Assembly (NCBI RefSeq): GCF_022809115.1
Contig: NZ_JALGBH010000001.1
Span: 434,001-498,000, forward strand
Source: Pedobacter montanisoli
GTDB lineage: Bacteria > Bacteroidota > Bacteroidia > Sphingobacteriales > Sphingobacteriaceae
Reading direction: 5' to 3'
DNA: 64,000 nucleotides
Shown here piece after piece: positions 1-8,648 of the stretch. The notes beneath the pieces were generated by a model. The model saw only the letters and a program-made list of their open reading frames with translations. It did not search any database and had not been told where the DNA came from. Made by a program: the position numbers and the translations under genes. How positions within the stretch are numbered: the first letter of the stretch is position 1; the number at the start of each line of letters is the position of its first letter.

Positions 1-923
1 TGGAAACCATAGTTGATACTTCTGATGAGTGGATTACGACCAGAACAGGTATTAAGGAACGCAGAATATTAAAAGGTGAAGGTTTAGGTACATCTGATAT
101 GGCTGTTGAGGCTGTAAACGGATTGTTAAAGAAAAGAGGAATTGAAGCTACAGATCTTGATCTGATCATTTTCTGTACGACTACTCCAGATTTTACTTTT
201 CCTGCTACGGCTAATGTTCTTGCCGATAAAATAGGCGCTACCAATGCTTGGGGATATGATCTGCAAGCCGCTTGTTCAGGTTTTATTTTTGGCTTAACAA
301 CCGGATCTCAGTTTATAGAATCCGGTAAGCATAAAAAAGTATTGGTTGTAGGTGGCGATAAAATGTCGTCTATTATCAATTATGAAGACCGTACCACCTG
401 TATCATTTTTGGAGATGGGTGCGGTTGTGTTCTTTTAGAACCAAATGCTGAAGGTTTAGGGATTCAGGATGCCATTTTAAAAACCGATGGCTCGGGAGGT
501 AAATACTTAGGCATGAAAGCAGGTGGATCTGTAAAACCAGCAAGTCATGAAACTGTTGATGCCAAAGAACACTTTGCACATCAGGAAGGACAAACTGTAT
601 TTAAATTTGCGGTAACCAACATGGCTGATGTGGCAGCAGAGATTATGGACCGTAACCAATTAGGTGCTGATGATGTTGCATGGTTAGTGCCTCACCAGGC
701 CAATAAGCGTATAATTGATGCTACAGCTACCCGTATGGGTGTAAGCTCTGAGAAAGTAATGGTTAACATTGAGCGTTACGGAAATACCACAAACGGAACT
801 ATTCCTATTTGTTTATGGGAATGGGAAAAACAACTTAAAAAAGGCGACAATCTAATTCTTGCTGCATTTGGAGGTGGTTTTACCTGGGGTTCTGTATATT
901 TAAAATGGGCTTACAATAGTTAA
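1..923 (+). CDS. fabH: 3-oxoacyl-[ACP] synthase III (KAS III), 5' truncated by window edge
   Basis: This enzyme condenses acetyl-CoA with malonyl-ACP to start fatty-acid synthesis in the cytoplasm. The gene runs in from before base 1, and the reading frame begins at base 3 with [17 protein letters not shown], the typical N-terminal FabH motif, so only a few dozen residues are missing. The catalytic triad is visible: Cys in [10 protein letters not shown] (codon at 273-275), His in PHQANKRI, and Asn in [10 protein letters not shown]. The C-terminal FGGGFTWGS glycine-rich signature is also present. The first in-frame ATG (base 99) lies inside the conserved domain and is not the start. It is followed after 99 bases by accB and accC, a classic fatty-acid initiation cluster. 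Identity is very secure. Confidence 0.96.
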   Translation, partial: ETIVDTSDEWITTRTGIKERRILKGEGLGTSDMAVEAVNGLLKKRGIEATDLDLIIFCTTTPDFTFPATANVLADKIGATNAWGYDLQAACSGFIFGLTTGSQFIESGKHKKVLVVGGDKMSSIINYEDRTTCIIFGDGCGCVLLEPNAEGLGIQDAILKTDGSGGKYLGMKAGGSVKPASHETVDAKEHFAHQEGQTVFKFAVTNMADVAAEIMDRNQLGADDVAWLVPHQANKRIIDATATRMGVSSEKVMVNIERYGNTTNGTIPICLWEWEKQLKKGDNLILAAFGGGFTWGSVYLKWAYNS

Positions 924-1022
924 ACCATTAAATATAACGCCCTCGTAAACAAAATAAAACAAAAAACATTAACTTAGTTAAACAAACAATACACCAATTT
1001 TTTTTAACATAACAGCAAAAGA

Positions 1023-1508
1023 ATGGATATTAAACAAATTCAGGAACTTATTAAATTTGTTTCGCGTTCGGGTGTAAACGAAGTCGCTATTGAACAAGAA
1101 AACTTCAAAATCACTATAAAGACCAATCAAAATCCGGTTTATGTAAATGCAGCAATTCCTACTCCGGTTGTAGCACAACCAGCAGTAGCTCCGGCACCTG
1201 CTGCTCCGGCACCACAAGCTGCTGCACCTGCCGCACCTCAGGCTCCGGCTGCAGAAGATACTTCTAAATATATTACCGTAAAATCTCCTATGATTGGTAC
1301 ATTCTACCGTTCTTCAAGCCCTGAAAAACCAGCATTTGTAAACGTTGGTGACGAAATAGGCACAGGAAAGGTGCTTTGTATCATAGAAGCTATGAAACTT
1401 TTCAACGAGATTGAGAGTGAAGTTTCAGGACGCATCGTTAAAATTTTAGTAGACAATGCTTCGCCGGTTGAATACGATCAGCCGCTGTTCTTAGTTGAAC
1501 CTGTTTAA
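1023..1508 (+). CDS. accB: Biotin carboxyl carrier protein of acetyl-CoA carboxylase
   Basis: This 161-residue protein carries the biotin that shuttles carboxyl groups between biotin carboxylase and carboxyltransferase in malonyl-CoA synthesis. The N-terminal helix (about 1-35) is followed by an Ala/Pro-rich flexible linker (about 42-77). A biotinyl-lipoyl domain (about 83-161) carries the [10 protein letters not shown] motif with the biotinylated lysine at residue 125. Length and domain order are normal for AccB. It lies between fabH and accC on the same strand, which fits co-expression with its partner carboxylase. Nothing is abnormal. Confidence 0.97.
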   Translation: MDIKQIQELIKFVSRSGVNEVAIEQENFKITIKTNQNPVYVNAAIPTPVVAQPAVAPAPAAPAPQAAAPAAPQAPAAEDTSKYITVKSPMIGTFYRSSSPEKPAFVNVGDEIGTGKVLCIIEAMKLFNEIESEVSGRIVKILVDNASPVEYDQPLFLVEPV

Positions 1509-1525
1509 GCTTCTATTATTATTAA

Positions 1526-1631
1526 CGTTACCCTGAACTTGTTTCAGGGTCTCTTTTAAAATAATCATTTTAGATGCTGAATGAATTCAGCATGACGACG
1601 GTCTTTTTAGAAAGGCCGACGAAAAGGAACG
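1526..1631. repeat. Composite palindromic intergenic repeat between accB and accC
   Basis: Three consecutive inverted repeats are visible. One is CCCTGAACTTGTTTCAGGGT (1531-1550). The second is ATGCTGAATGAATTCAGCAT (1574-1593). The third is a weaker pair, CGACGGTCTTT with AAAGGCCGACG, around 1597-1621. The first unit recurs exactly at 45318-45337. The arrangement looks like a REP-type element of the kind that litters Sphingobacteria-like genomes (recollection, not searched). It lies in the accB-accC gap and reads into the accC leader, so it could affect mRNA stability or accC translation. Confidence 0.7.
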
Positions 1632-1636
1632 AGACT

Positions 1637-2977
1637 ATGTTTAAAAAAATATTAATTGCCAACAGGGGCGAAATTGCTTTACGTGTAATACGTACCTGTA
1701 AAGAAATGGGCATTAAAACTGTGGCTGTATATTCTACAGCAGACAGAGACAGCCTGCACGTACGTTTTGCGGATGAAGCTGTTTGTATAGGCCCGCCTCC
1801 AAGCAAAGATTCTTATCTTAATATTCCAAATATCATATCAGCTGCCGAACTGACCAATGCTGATGCTATCCACCCGGGTTACGGCTTTTTATCTGAAAAT
1901 GCTAAATTTTCTTCAGTATGCCGTGATTACGGAATAAAATTCATTGGGGCCTCTCCTGAGCAGATCAACTCTATGGGAGATAAATCTTCTGCCAAAGAAA
2001 CCATGAAAAAAGCAGGTGTACCAACTATACCTGGTTCTGAAGGTTTATTGCAAAGTGTTGAAGAAGGTATCAGATTAGCCAATGAAATGGGTTACCCTGT
2101 TATTCTAAAAGCAACCGCTGGTGGTGGTGGCCGTGGAATGCGTGTAGTTTGGAAAGATGAAGAATTTGAAAATGCCTGGGATAGTGCACGTCAGGAATCT
2201 GGAGCAGCATTTGGAAACGACGGACTTTATTTAGAAAAATACATTGAAGATCCACGTCACATTGAGATCCAGATTATCGGTGATCAATATGGTAAAGCAT
2301 GCCACTTATCAGAAAGAGATTGTTCTATTCAGCGCAGACATCAGAAGCTGGTAGAAGAATCACCTTCTCCGTTCATGACTGATGAGTTACGCCAGAAAAT
2401 GGGCGAAGCCGCAATTAAAGGCGCTTTAGCGGTTAACTATGAAGGAGCTGGAACCATAGAGTTTCTTGTTGACAAGCATAGAAATTTCTATTTCATGGAA
2501 ATGAATACCCGCATTCAAGTAGAGCATCCAGTTACTGAAGAGGTAATCAACTTCGATTTAATCAAAGAGCAAATCAAAGTAGCCGCTGGCGTTCCAATAT
2601 CTGGTAAAAATTATACTCCTGATATGCACGCTATTGAGTGCCGTATCAACGCAGAAGATCCGTTTAATAACTTCCGCCCTTCTCCTGGAAAGATTACCAA
2701 TTTCCATTCGCCAGGAGGACATGGTGTACGCGTAGATACCCATGTGTATGCAGGTTATCAAATTCCGCCAAACTACGATTCTATGATCGCCAAGTTAATC
2801 ACTGTGGCGCAAACACGTGAAGAAGCCATCTGCACTATGGAACGTGCCTTAAGTGAATTTGTAATTGAAGGTATAAAAACCACCATACCATTTCACTTGA
2901 AACTGATGAAAGATCCTAACTTCAGGGCTGGTAACTTTACCACCAAATTCATGGAAAGTTTCAATTTTTCAGAGTAA
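1637..2977 (+). CDS. accC: Biotin carboxylase subunit of acetyl-CoA carboxylase
   Basis: This subunit carboxylates AccB-bound biotin using ATP and bicarbonate. It starts at the ATG at 1637 with [19 protein letters not shown], the canonical N-terminus, giving 446 residues, the usual length. The reading frame is open back to 1574, but those extra codons are palindromic repeat DNA and are not credible protein. The biotin-carboxylase N-terminal domain is followed by the ATP-grasp domain, with the glycine-rich loop [12 protein letters not shown] and the active-site stretch [16 protein letters not shown]. The C-terminal domain contains [12 protein letters not shown]. It is paired with accB upstream and ends before a strong terminator at 3008. 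Confidence 0.97.
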   Translation: MFKKILIANRGEIALRVIRTCKEMGIKTVAVYSTADRDSLHVRFADEAVCIGPPPSKDSYLNIPNIISAAELTNADAIHPGYGFLSENAKFSSVCRDYGIKFIGASPEQINSMGDKSSAKETMKKAGVPTIPGSEGLLQSVEEGIRLANEMGYPVILKATAGGGGRGMRVVWKDEEFENAWDSARQESGAAFGNDGLYLEKYIEDPRHIEIQIIGDQYGKACHLSERDCSIQRRHQKLVEESPSPFMTDELRQKMGEAAIKGALAVNYEGAGTIEFLVDKHRNFYFMEMNTRIQVEHPVTEEVINFDLIKEQIKVAAGVPISGKNYTPDMHAIECRINAEDPFNNFRPSPGKITNFHSPGGHGVRVDTHVYAGYQIPPNYDSMIAKLITVAQTREEAICTMERALSEFVIEGIKTTIPFHLKLMKDPNFRAGNFTTKFMESFNFSE

Positions 2978-3007
2978 AATAATCTTTTAGCAATAATAAA
3001 AGTCTTA

Positions 3008-3045
3008 ATACCATTCTATTTAAAACAGAATGGTATTTTTGTTTT
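3008..3045 (+). terminator. Rho-independent terminator after accC
   Basis: A ten-base perfect stem, ATACCATTCT (3008-3017) with AGAATGGTAT (3027-3036), is followed by TTTTGTTTT. It closes the fabH-accB-accC transcript. The stem end and tail also spell TATTTTTG (3034-3041), a perfect TAnnTTTG -7 box pointing at tatC, whose ATG is at 3058. Confidence 0.85.
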
Positions 3046-3057
3046 CAAATATTAACC

Positions 3058-3936
3058 ATGAGTGAGAAAAGTAAAGATTTAATCGAATCGATAAAAAATA
3101 AAGGTAAAAGCCTTGAGGCCGAGATGTCTTTTTTTGAGCATTTGGATGTTTTGAGAAAACACTTATTAAGAACGCTTGCGGTGGTTACGCTTTTTGTGAT
3201 CCTGGCTTTTTATTTTACAGATTTTTTATGGCACAGTATCATCATGGCCCCTAAAAGTCCTGATTTCTGGACCTATAGAATGATGTGTAAGTTGGTTGAG
3301 ATGTTTCCTTCTATCGGTCAGGATTTTTGTATCACCAAGATAGATGCAAAGATCATCAACACAGAAATGGCTGGCCAATTTACGCTTCAAATGAATTCAT
3401 GTATAACCGCAGGTTTAATTTTAGGCGTTCCATACTTGCTTTTTGAACTTTGGCTTTTTATCAAACCAGCACTTCATGAAACTGAAAGAAGATCGGCAAG
3501 CGGTTTCGTATTCTTTGCATCCATCCTATTCTTTATCGGTATCTTATTTGGATATTACATCATCTGTCCATTATCTGTTAACTTCCTGATCAATTTTACG
3601 GTAGATGACAGCATTGTGAATACTTTTACTATATCTTCATACCTGTCAACTGTTTTTACCTTAACTTTAGGTAGTGGTATCATTTTTCAGTTACCTGTTA
3701 TTATATACATTCTATCTAAACTGGGTATCATGACACCTAAATTTATGCGAACCAATAGAAGATATGCAATTGTACTGGTGTTAATTATAGCTGCAGTAAT
3801 TACACCTACAGCCGACCCTTATACCATGATGATTGTGGCTTTACCTTTATACCTGTTATATGAGTTAAGTATAATTATTTCGGCACGAATAGAGAACAAT
3901 CGTAAGAAAAACCAATTAGCTGTTTATAAAGCATAG
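3058..3936 (+). CDS. tatC: Sec-independent (twin-arginine) translocase subunit TatC
   Basis: This multi-spanning inner-membrane core of the Tat system binds twin-arginine signal peptides and exports folded proteins together with TatA. The N-terminus has the TatC hallmark FFEHLDVLRKHLLRTL, then alternating hydrophobic segments. The conserved LFIKPALHETERR (roughly residues 136-148) and the glutamate-containing loop before the third membrane segment are present. The 292 residues are slightly longer than E. coli TatC because of an insert in the first periplasmic loop (about 65-95), common in Bacteroidota. No tatA is adjacent: two TatA-type genes lie about 28 kb away at 31.1-31.7 kb on the other strand. 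Confidence 0.96.
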   Translation: MSEKSKDLIESIKNKGKSLEAEMSFFEHLDVLRKHLLRTLAVVTLFVILAFYFTDFLWHSIIMAPKSPDFWTYRMMCKLVEMFPSIGQDFCITKIDAKIINTEMAGQFTLQMNSCITAGLILGVPYLLFELWLFIKPALHETERRSASGFVFFASILFFIGILFGYYIICPLSVNFLINFTVDDSIVNTFTISSYLSTVFTLTLGSGIIFQLPVIIYILSKLGIMTPKFMRTNRRYAIVLVLIIAAVITPTADPYTMMIVALPLYLLYELSIIISARIENNRKKNQLAVYKA

Positions 3937-3988
3937 TTAAAAGCATTAGCACAACAAAAATATTACGGTATAATTCTGTTAACTTAAT

Positions 3989-3996
3989 TAAATTTG
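3989..3996 (+). promoter_or_regulatory. Bacteroidota -7 box TAAATTTG for rpiB
   Basis: TAAATTTG matches the TAnnTTTG consensus and ends only three bases before the ATG at 4000. If used, transcription would start at or next to the start codon. I see no convincing -33 TTTG element at the expected distance. Confidence 0.5.
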
Positions 3997-3999
3997 GAT

Positions 4000-4440
4000 A
4001 TGTCATCTAACAAATTGAAAATTGCTATAGGCGCCGATCATGCAGGGTTTGAATATAAAGAAGTACTAAAAGAATTCTTAGCTACCGATTATGAAGTGAA
4101 AGATTTTGGTACACATTCAACTGCTTCTGTTGATTATCCTGACTTTGCACACCCGGTAGCAAGTGCTGTAGAAAATAAAGAATTTGATTTTGGAATTTTA
4201 ATCTGTGGAAGCGCTAATGGTGTAGCCATTACAGCTAACAAGCACCAGCACATAAGAGCCGCTATTTGCTGGGAGAATGAAATTGCCGCTTTAGCCAGAC
4301 AACACAATAACGCTAATATTATCTGCATACCGGCCAGGTTTGTATCAACCTATCTGGCAAAAGAGATGACAACCACTTTCCTTACAACTGCTTTTGAAGG
4401 TGGCCGACATGAAAACAGAGTAAATAAAATCTCTTGTTAA
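4000..4440 (+). CDS. rpiB: Ribose-5-phosphate isomerase B (RpiB/LacA/LacB family)
   Basis: This enzyme interconverts ribose 5-phosphate and ribulose 5-phosphate in the pentose phosphate pathway. The N-terminus IAIGADHAGFEYKE carries the phosphate-binding Asp-His, and the active-site Cys lies in ILICGSANGVAITANK. The protein is 146 residues, normal for RpiB. The start is the ATG at 4000 (MSSNKLKIAIG); an in-frame TTG at 3994 lies inside the -7 box TAAATTTG and is rejected. It sits alone between tatC and a secreted peptidase, probably with its own promoter. Confidence 0.95.
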   Translation: MSSNKLKIAIGADHAGFEYKEVLKEFLATDYEVKDFGTHSTASVDYPDFAHPVASAVENKEFDFGILICGSANGVAITANKHQHIRAAICWENEIAALARQHNNANIICIPARFVSTYLAKEMTTTFLTTAFEGGRHENRVNKISC

Positions 4441-4474
4441 GAGAAATTGTTACACAAATAACCTAAAACTGATA

Positions 4475-6130
4475 ATGAACAAAAAGTTTATTTATACCAG
4501 CTTGGCGCTTGCGCTAAGTTTTGGTGCAATGGCGCAGCAAGACAAGAACGCAATGAAGTTCAGTGCGCCAGTTAATAAAGACAGGGCTTATTCGCACTTG
4601 TCTATCTTAGCCTCTGATGAATATGAAGGGCGTGAAACTGGCAAAAAAGGTGCTTGGATGGCTGCCGAGTACATCAAAAAACAATTCCAGAGTTTCGGAT
4701 TAGTGGGCCCTGTTAAAAACAGCAAAGACCCTTATTTCCAAAAAGTAGGCTTGGTAAGTTATGATTTAACAAGCAGTGGTTTTAGCATTAACGGAAAAGC
4801 TTTACAAGCTTACAAAGATTTTAATGTTCCAAACGGTACAGTGCCTGTAAGTGGCTTAAATATCTCTGCAAACGAGGTGGTATTTGCTGGCTACGGAATT
4901 TCAAAAGAAGGCTTTGATGAATTAAACGGCTTAAACCTTGAAGATAAAGTGGTAATGATCTTCTCTGCTGGAGATCCTACCAATCCGCAAGCGGCTACTG
5001 CACAAAGCAATGATAGAGCAGCTATGAGAGCGGCTATGATGGCTAGACAAAAAGCATTGGGAGAAATTGCTAAAAGAAAACCAAAAGCGCTTTTAATCAT
5101 TGATCTTAACTTTGACAAAACCCCATTATGGATGAAAGAGGCTGGAGCAAATGGAAGATTAATGTTAAAAAATGAAGCTACAGCAGCCGCTATTCAAAAA
5201 TCCCCTGCTTATGCTTCTGTTACCATCTCTAAATCTACTGCTGATGAGATTTTAAAATCTAGCGGAACAAACATCGATGCTTTAGTGAAAAAAATCACTG
5301 AAACAGTAAAACCTGCAAGTCAAGTAGTAAAAGCTAATATCACAATTAAAGCAGAGAAGAAAGAAAACGAAGTACGTGCTGAAAACGTATTAGGTTTCCT
5401 TGAAGGTTCAGACCCTAAATTAAAAAATGAAGTTTTAGTAGTTACAGGTCACTACGATCACATTGGTTTAGTTAAAGATCCTAATGCCAAAGATAAAGTT
5501 AACAACGGTGCAGATGATGATGGTTCGGGTACCACAGGTGTTCTGTTGCTTGCAGAGGCTTTCTCTAAAGCTAAAAAAGCAGGTAACGGTCCTAAGAGAA
5601 GCATCTTGTTCATGACCGTTTGTGGCGAGGAAAAAGGTCTTCTAGGTTCTGAGTGGTATTCTGAAAACCCTGTTTTTGCAGTAGAAAATACCATTGCAAA
5701 CTTAAATACAGATATGATAGGTCGTATTGGCGAAGAATATTTAGGTAAGCCAGACAGCGCTAACTATGTATATTCTATCGGTTCATACAAATTAAGTACT
5801 GATTTAGGTAAATTAAGTGAAAAAGTTAACGACACTTATACCAAATTAAAATTAGACTATAAATTTGATGACCCTAAAGATCCTCAGCAAATCTATTACC
5901 GTTCAGATCACTACAATTTTGCTAAACTTGGTATTCCTGTAATTTTCTATTATGACGGTATGTTAGAGCAGGATTACCACCAACCTGGCGATGAGGTTAG
6001 CAAAATCAATTTCAGCCTTTTGGCAAAACGTGCCCAGTTAATTTATTACACTGCCTGGGAACTGGCAAACATGCCTAACAGGCCTGTTGTTGACAAAAAA
6101 GATGAAACTCCACCGAGAGGAAGAAATTAA
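4475..6130 (+). CDS. Secreted M28-family zinc metallopeptidase
   Basis: This 551-residue exported aminopeptidase-like protein has a clean signal peptide ending AMAQ at about residue 21. A PA-like insert (about 110-290) precedes the M28 catalytic core. The dinuclear zinc ligands are recognisable: His in GHYDHIGLV, Asp in NNGADDDGSG, the Glu-Glu pair in VCGEEKGLLG, Asp in NTDMIGRIG, and His in DYHQPGDE. Members cut N-terminal residues or dipeptides from peptides in the periplasm or medium; the exact substrate cannot be told. The C-terminus ends in a short polar tail without an obvious type IX sorting domain. A terminator follows directly. Confidence 0.92.
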   Translation: MNKKFIYTSLALALSFGAMAQQDKNAMKFSAPVNKDRAYSHLSILASDEYEGRETGKKGAWMAAEYIKKQFQSFGLVGPVKNSKDPYFQKVGLVSYDLTSSGFSINGKALQAYKDFNVPNGTVPVSGLNISANEVVFAGYGISKEGFDELNGLNLEDKVVMIFSAGDPTNPQAATAQSNDRAAMRAAMMARQKALGEIAKRKPKALLIIDLNFDKTPLWMKEAGANGRLMLKNEATAAAIQKSPAYASVTISKSTADEILKSSGTNIDALVKKITETVKPASQVVKANITIKAEKKENEVRAENVLGFLEGSDPKLKNEVLVVTGHYDHIGLVKDPNAKDKVNNGADDDGSGTTGVLLLAEAFSKAKKAGNGPKRSILFMTVCGEEKGLLGSEWYSENPVFAVENTIANLNTDMIGRIGEEYLGKPDSANYVYSIGSYKLSTDLGKLSEKVNDTYTKLKLDYKFDDPKDPQQIYYRSDHYNFAKLGIPVIFYYDGMLEQDYHQPGDEVSKINFSLLAKRAQLIYYTAWELANMPNRPVVDKKDETPPRGRN

Positions 6131-6153
6131 TTAAGATCTTTTTAACCAAATAT

Positions 6154-6189
6154 AAAAATCCCGAAGGTTTATACCTGCCGGGATTTTTT
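6154..6189 (+). terminator. Terminator after the M28 peptidase gene
   Basis: AAAAATCCCG (6154-6163) pairs with CGGGATTTTT (6179-6188) around a 15-base loop and runs into T-rich sequence. It is a good intrinsic terminator about 24 bases after the stop codon. Confidence 0.85.
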
Positions 6190-6245
6190 GTTTTAAAGTT
6201 TTAAGGAATCTGATTTTTTAAAAAAAATTGAGAAAATATTTGCGA

Positions 6246-6286
6246 AACCGAAAAGTTGCATATATATTAGCAACCGATTAGTTGCA
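6246..6286 (+). promoter_or_regulatory. Tandem direct repeat, candidate operator of the ArsR-type regulator
   Basis: AACCGAAAAGTTGCA (6246-6260) and AACCGATTAGTTGCA (6272-6286) are direct repeats with 13 of 15 bases identical and a 26-base period. Within them GTTGC and GCAAC alternate in inverted orientation (6255, 6270 and 6281 region). They end 15 bases before the regulator start at 6302, a good place for an autoregulatory site. Confidence 0.55.
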
Positions 6287-6301
6287 CAATTAGAATTTAA
6301 A

Positions 6302-6631
6302 ATGAGACGAGATATTTTTCAAGCAGTTGCAGATCCAACAAGACGAGCCATTATAGTATTAATTGCATTACAAGCAATGACACCAAATGCCATTGCCGAA
6401 AATTTCAATACAACACGACAGGCCGTTTCAAAACATTTACGCATTTTAACTGAATGTGAACTTGTAAAACAAGAACAAAAAGGAAGGGAGATCTATTACT
6501 CACTTGAAATTGAAAAGATGAAAGAGATAGACCTGTGGATTGAACAATTCCGAAAAATCTGGGAAACCCGATTTAATCAATTAGATAATTTACTATCAAC
6601 AATTAAAAAAAATGAAAAATCTACAATTTGA
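6302..6631 (+). CDS. ArsR/SmtB-family winged-helix transcriptional regulator
   Basis: This 109-residue regulator has the ArsR-like start [19 protein letters not shown] and a recognition helix in [21 protein letters not shown] short C-terminal helix has the [14 protein letters not shown] pattern seen in ArsR proteins paired with SRPBCC partners. No metal-binding cysteine cluster is visible, so the signal is probably not arsenic or another soft metal. Its stop overlaps the next start by 20 bases, so the two genes are translationally coupled. Tandem repeats immediately upstream suggest self-repression. Confidence 0.9.
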   Translation: MRRDIFQAVADPTRRAIIVLIALQAMTPNAIAENFNTTRQAVSKHLRILTECELVKQEQKGREIYYSLEIEKMKEIDLWIEQFRKIWETRFNQLDNLLSTIKKNEKSTI

Positions 6632-7106
6632 TTTTACGGTTGACAAAGCAGCCAAAACCGTATCTATAATTAGAGAATTTAATGCAGAGCTTCCACTTGT
6701 TTGGGATGCATTTACAAAACAAGAAATCCTTGACCAATGGTGGGCACCCAAACCTTGGACATCCGAAACCAAAACAATGGACTTTAAAGTTGGCGGACGA
6801 AGATTTTATGCCATGGTAAGTCCGGACGGAGCGCAAAAAAGCTGGCAAATACAAGATTACACTTCTATCAGTCCAAAAACCAATTTTAAATTCTTAAGTG
6901 TTTTTGCTGACGAAAATGAAAACCCTAATTTACCTGGTTCTAATTGGGATTTGAATTTCAGCGAACAAAATGGAATAACCAAGGTAAGCATAACCATATA
7001 CAATGATTCTCTTGAGCGTATGGAGAAGATGATTGAAATGGGCTTCAAAGAAGGTTTCACAATGACCTTAAACGAATTAGAAACATTATTAAAAGCCAAA
7101 AGTTAG
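6612..7106 (+). CDS. SRPBCC (AHSA1-type START-like) domain protein
   Basis: This 164-residue single-domain protein opens with [19 protein letters not shown] followed by [10 protein letters not shown], the hallmark of AHSA1/CalC-type SRPBCC folds. It ends with the family pattern [19 protein letters not shown]. These small helix-grip proteins bind hydrophobic ligands or act as chaperone modulators; the ligand here is unknown. It overlaps the ArsR-type gene upstream, an arrangement common to such pairs in which the regulator controls the SRPBCC gene. No other partner gene follows; lutB starts over 100 bases later with its own promoter. Confidence 0.88.
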   Translation: MKNLQFDFTVDKAAKTVSIIREFNAELPLVWDAFTKQEILDQWWAPKPWTSETKTMDFKVGGRRFYAMVSPDGAQKSWQIQDYTSISPKTNFKFLSVFADENENPNLPGSNWDLNFSEQNGITKVSITIYNDSLERMEKMIEMGFKEGFTMTLNELETLLKAKS

Positions 7107-7209
7107 AAGCGTAGCCAACTAAGCATACAAATTAAGGCTATGAAAATCCTGTACATAGCCTTAGTAAACAAATATCCGTATTTAATTTCTTAAGCGTTTT
7201 CGATTTATT

Positions 7210-7217
7210 TATATTTG
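7210..7217 (+). promoter_or_regulatory. -7 box TATATTTG before lutB
   Basis: TATATTTG is a perfect TAnnTTTG match, one base before an ATG at 7219 and seven before an ATG at 7225. A transcript starting about 5-8 bases after the box would exclude the 7219 codon and favour 7225. Confidence 0.55.
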
Positions 7218-7224
7218 AATGCTT

Positions 7225-8622
7225 ATGAACTTTGCAGAGGATTTTTTGGCGAAAGCAGACGAGAAAGCTTTTGATACTCAACACAGAAATACGATAAACT
7301 TCAATATTGGCAAGTACAATACTGCTGTTGCCCGTGGTTTATCTAAGTTTGAGAATTTAGAGGCTTCAAAACGTAAGGCGCATGTAACCAAATGGCGGAT
7401 AATGGAGAACCTAGATAAGTTCTTACCTGAGTTTGAAGCAAATTTTCAAAAAAAAGGGGGGAAAGTAATTTGGGCCAACGACACTAAAGAAGCGCAAAAA
7501 GAAATTCTATCGATCATACAAAAGCATAATGGTAAAAGTGTGATCAAATCAAAGTCGATGACAACTGAAGAGTTGCATCTGAACGATTTCTTAGCTGAAC
7601 ATGGTGTTGAATCTCTTGAAAGTGATCTGGGTGAATATATTGTACAATTGTTGGGGCAGCCCCCTTATCATATTGTTACGCCTGCCATGCACCTTAGCAA
7701 AGAGGATATTGCCAAGCTTTTCCACAAAAAATTCGGCACCCCTATTGAGGCTACACCCGAACAATTAACCCAAAAGGCCCGTGAGCTTCTTCGTGAGAAA
7801 TACCTTACAGCCGATATAGGCATTACCGGAGGTAATTTCTTAATAGCCGATACGGGTAGTATTGCCCTTACAGAAAATGAAGGCAATGCCCGTCTTACCA
7901 CCACTTTTCCTAAAGTACATATTGCTATAGTGGGCATAGAAAAGGTTGTTCCTTCTCTTGCTGATCTAGACCTTTTCTGGCCGTTGTTGGCCAGTCATGG
8001 TACAGGACAAAATCTTACCGTTTACAATACTATTCTGAGTGGACCACGTCAGGAAAATGAAACAGACGGCCCCGAAGAAATGTATGTTATTCTGTTAGAT
8101 AACGGACGTACAAACCTGCTTGCCCAAAAAGAACAACGTCAGGCCTTGTACTGCATACGTTGCGGCGCCTGTTTAAATGCTTGTCCTGTTTATAAGAACA
8201 TTGGCGGCCATTCTTACAATACGACCTACAGCGGACCCATCGGATCTATTATTACCCCGCATTTTAAAGGGATGAACGATTTTAAGCATTTAAGTTACGC
8301 ATCCAGTTTATGCGGAAAATGTACCGAGGTTTGCCCTGTAAAAATAGACATCCATAAAATGTTATTGCTTAATCGCAGAGATGCTGCTACTCAGAACATC
8401 AATTCATCAACCGAAAAAATCGGCTGGAATTTATGGAAACGAGCCATGTTAAAACGCAGCTTAATGGACTTTTTTGGAGGTAAGGCCAAAAATTTCCTGT
8501 TAAAAACATTTTTCAAAAAAAGCTGGGGCAAATACCGCAATATGCCCGAAGTAGCAGATAAATCCTTCTCTAAACAATGGGAAGAATATCAAAAAAACAA
8601 CAACGACAACCTATCCATATAA
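7225..8622 (+). CDS. lutB: LutB-like LUD-domain iron-sulfur oxidoreductase subunit
   Basis: LutB works with LutA and LutC in oxidation of L-lactate to pyruvate. This protein has the LUD domain (about 60-300, with GITGGNFLIADTGSIALTEN) and two 4Fe-4S ferredoxin clusters, CIRCGACLNACPVY and CGKCTEVCPV, then a basic C-terminal region typical of LutB/YkgF. Length is 465 residues. I chose ATG 7225 over 7219 because the -7 box ends at 7217. Neither lutA nor lutC is in this window; the next gene encodes a branched-chain 2-oxoacid dehydrogenase E1, so the family is sure but the lactate role is only inferred. Confidence 0.88.
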   Translation: MNFAEDFLAKADEKAFDTQHRNTINFNIGKYNTAVARGLSKFENLEASKRKAHVTKWRIMENLDKFLPEFEANFQKKGGKVIWANDTKEAQKEILSIIQKHNGKSVIKSKSMTTEELHLNDFLAEHGVESLESDLGEYIVQLLGQPPYHIVTPAMHLSKEDIAKLFHKKFGTPIEATPEQLTQKARELLREKYLTADIGITGGNFLIADTGSIALTENEGNARLTTTFPKVHIAIVGIEKVVPSLADLDLFWPLLASHGTGQNLTVYNTILSGPRQENETDGPEEMYVILLDNGRTNLLAQKEQRQALYCIRCGACLNACPVYKNIGGHSYNTTYSGPIGSIITPHFKGMNDFKHLSYASSLCGKCTEVCPVKIDIHKMLLLNRRDAATQNINSSTEKIGWNLWKRAMLKRSLMDFFGGKAKNFLLKTFFKKSWGKYRNMPEVADKSFSKQWEEYQKNNNDNLSI

Positions 8623-8648
8623 TCGCGAACCTATCCTAAACTTATACC

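Noticed and set aside
1574..1636. Upstream extension of the accC frame
   Set aside because: The 21 extra codons come from palindromic repeat DNA, and the conserved N-terminus begins at ATG 1637.
7219..7224. Earlier ATG of lutB
   Set aside because: Only one base separates it from the TATATTTG box, so a transcript would not include it; this stays a preference, not proof.
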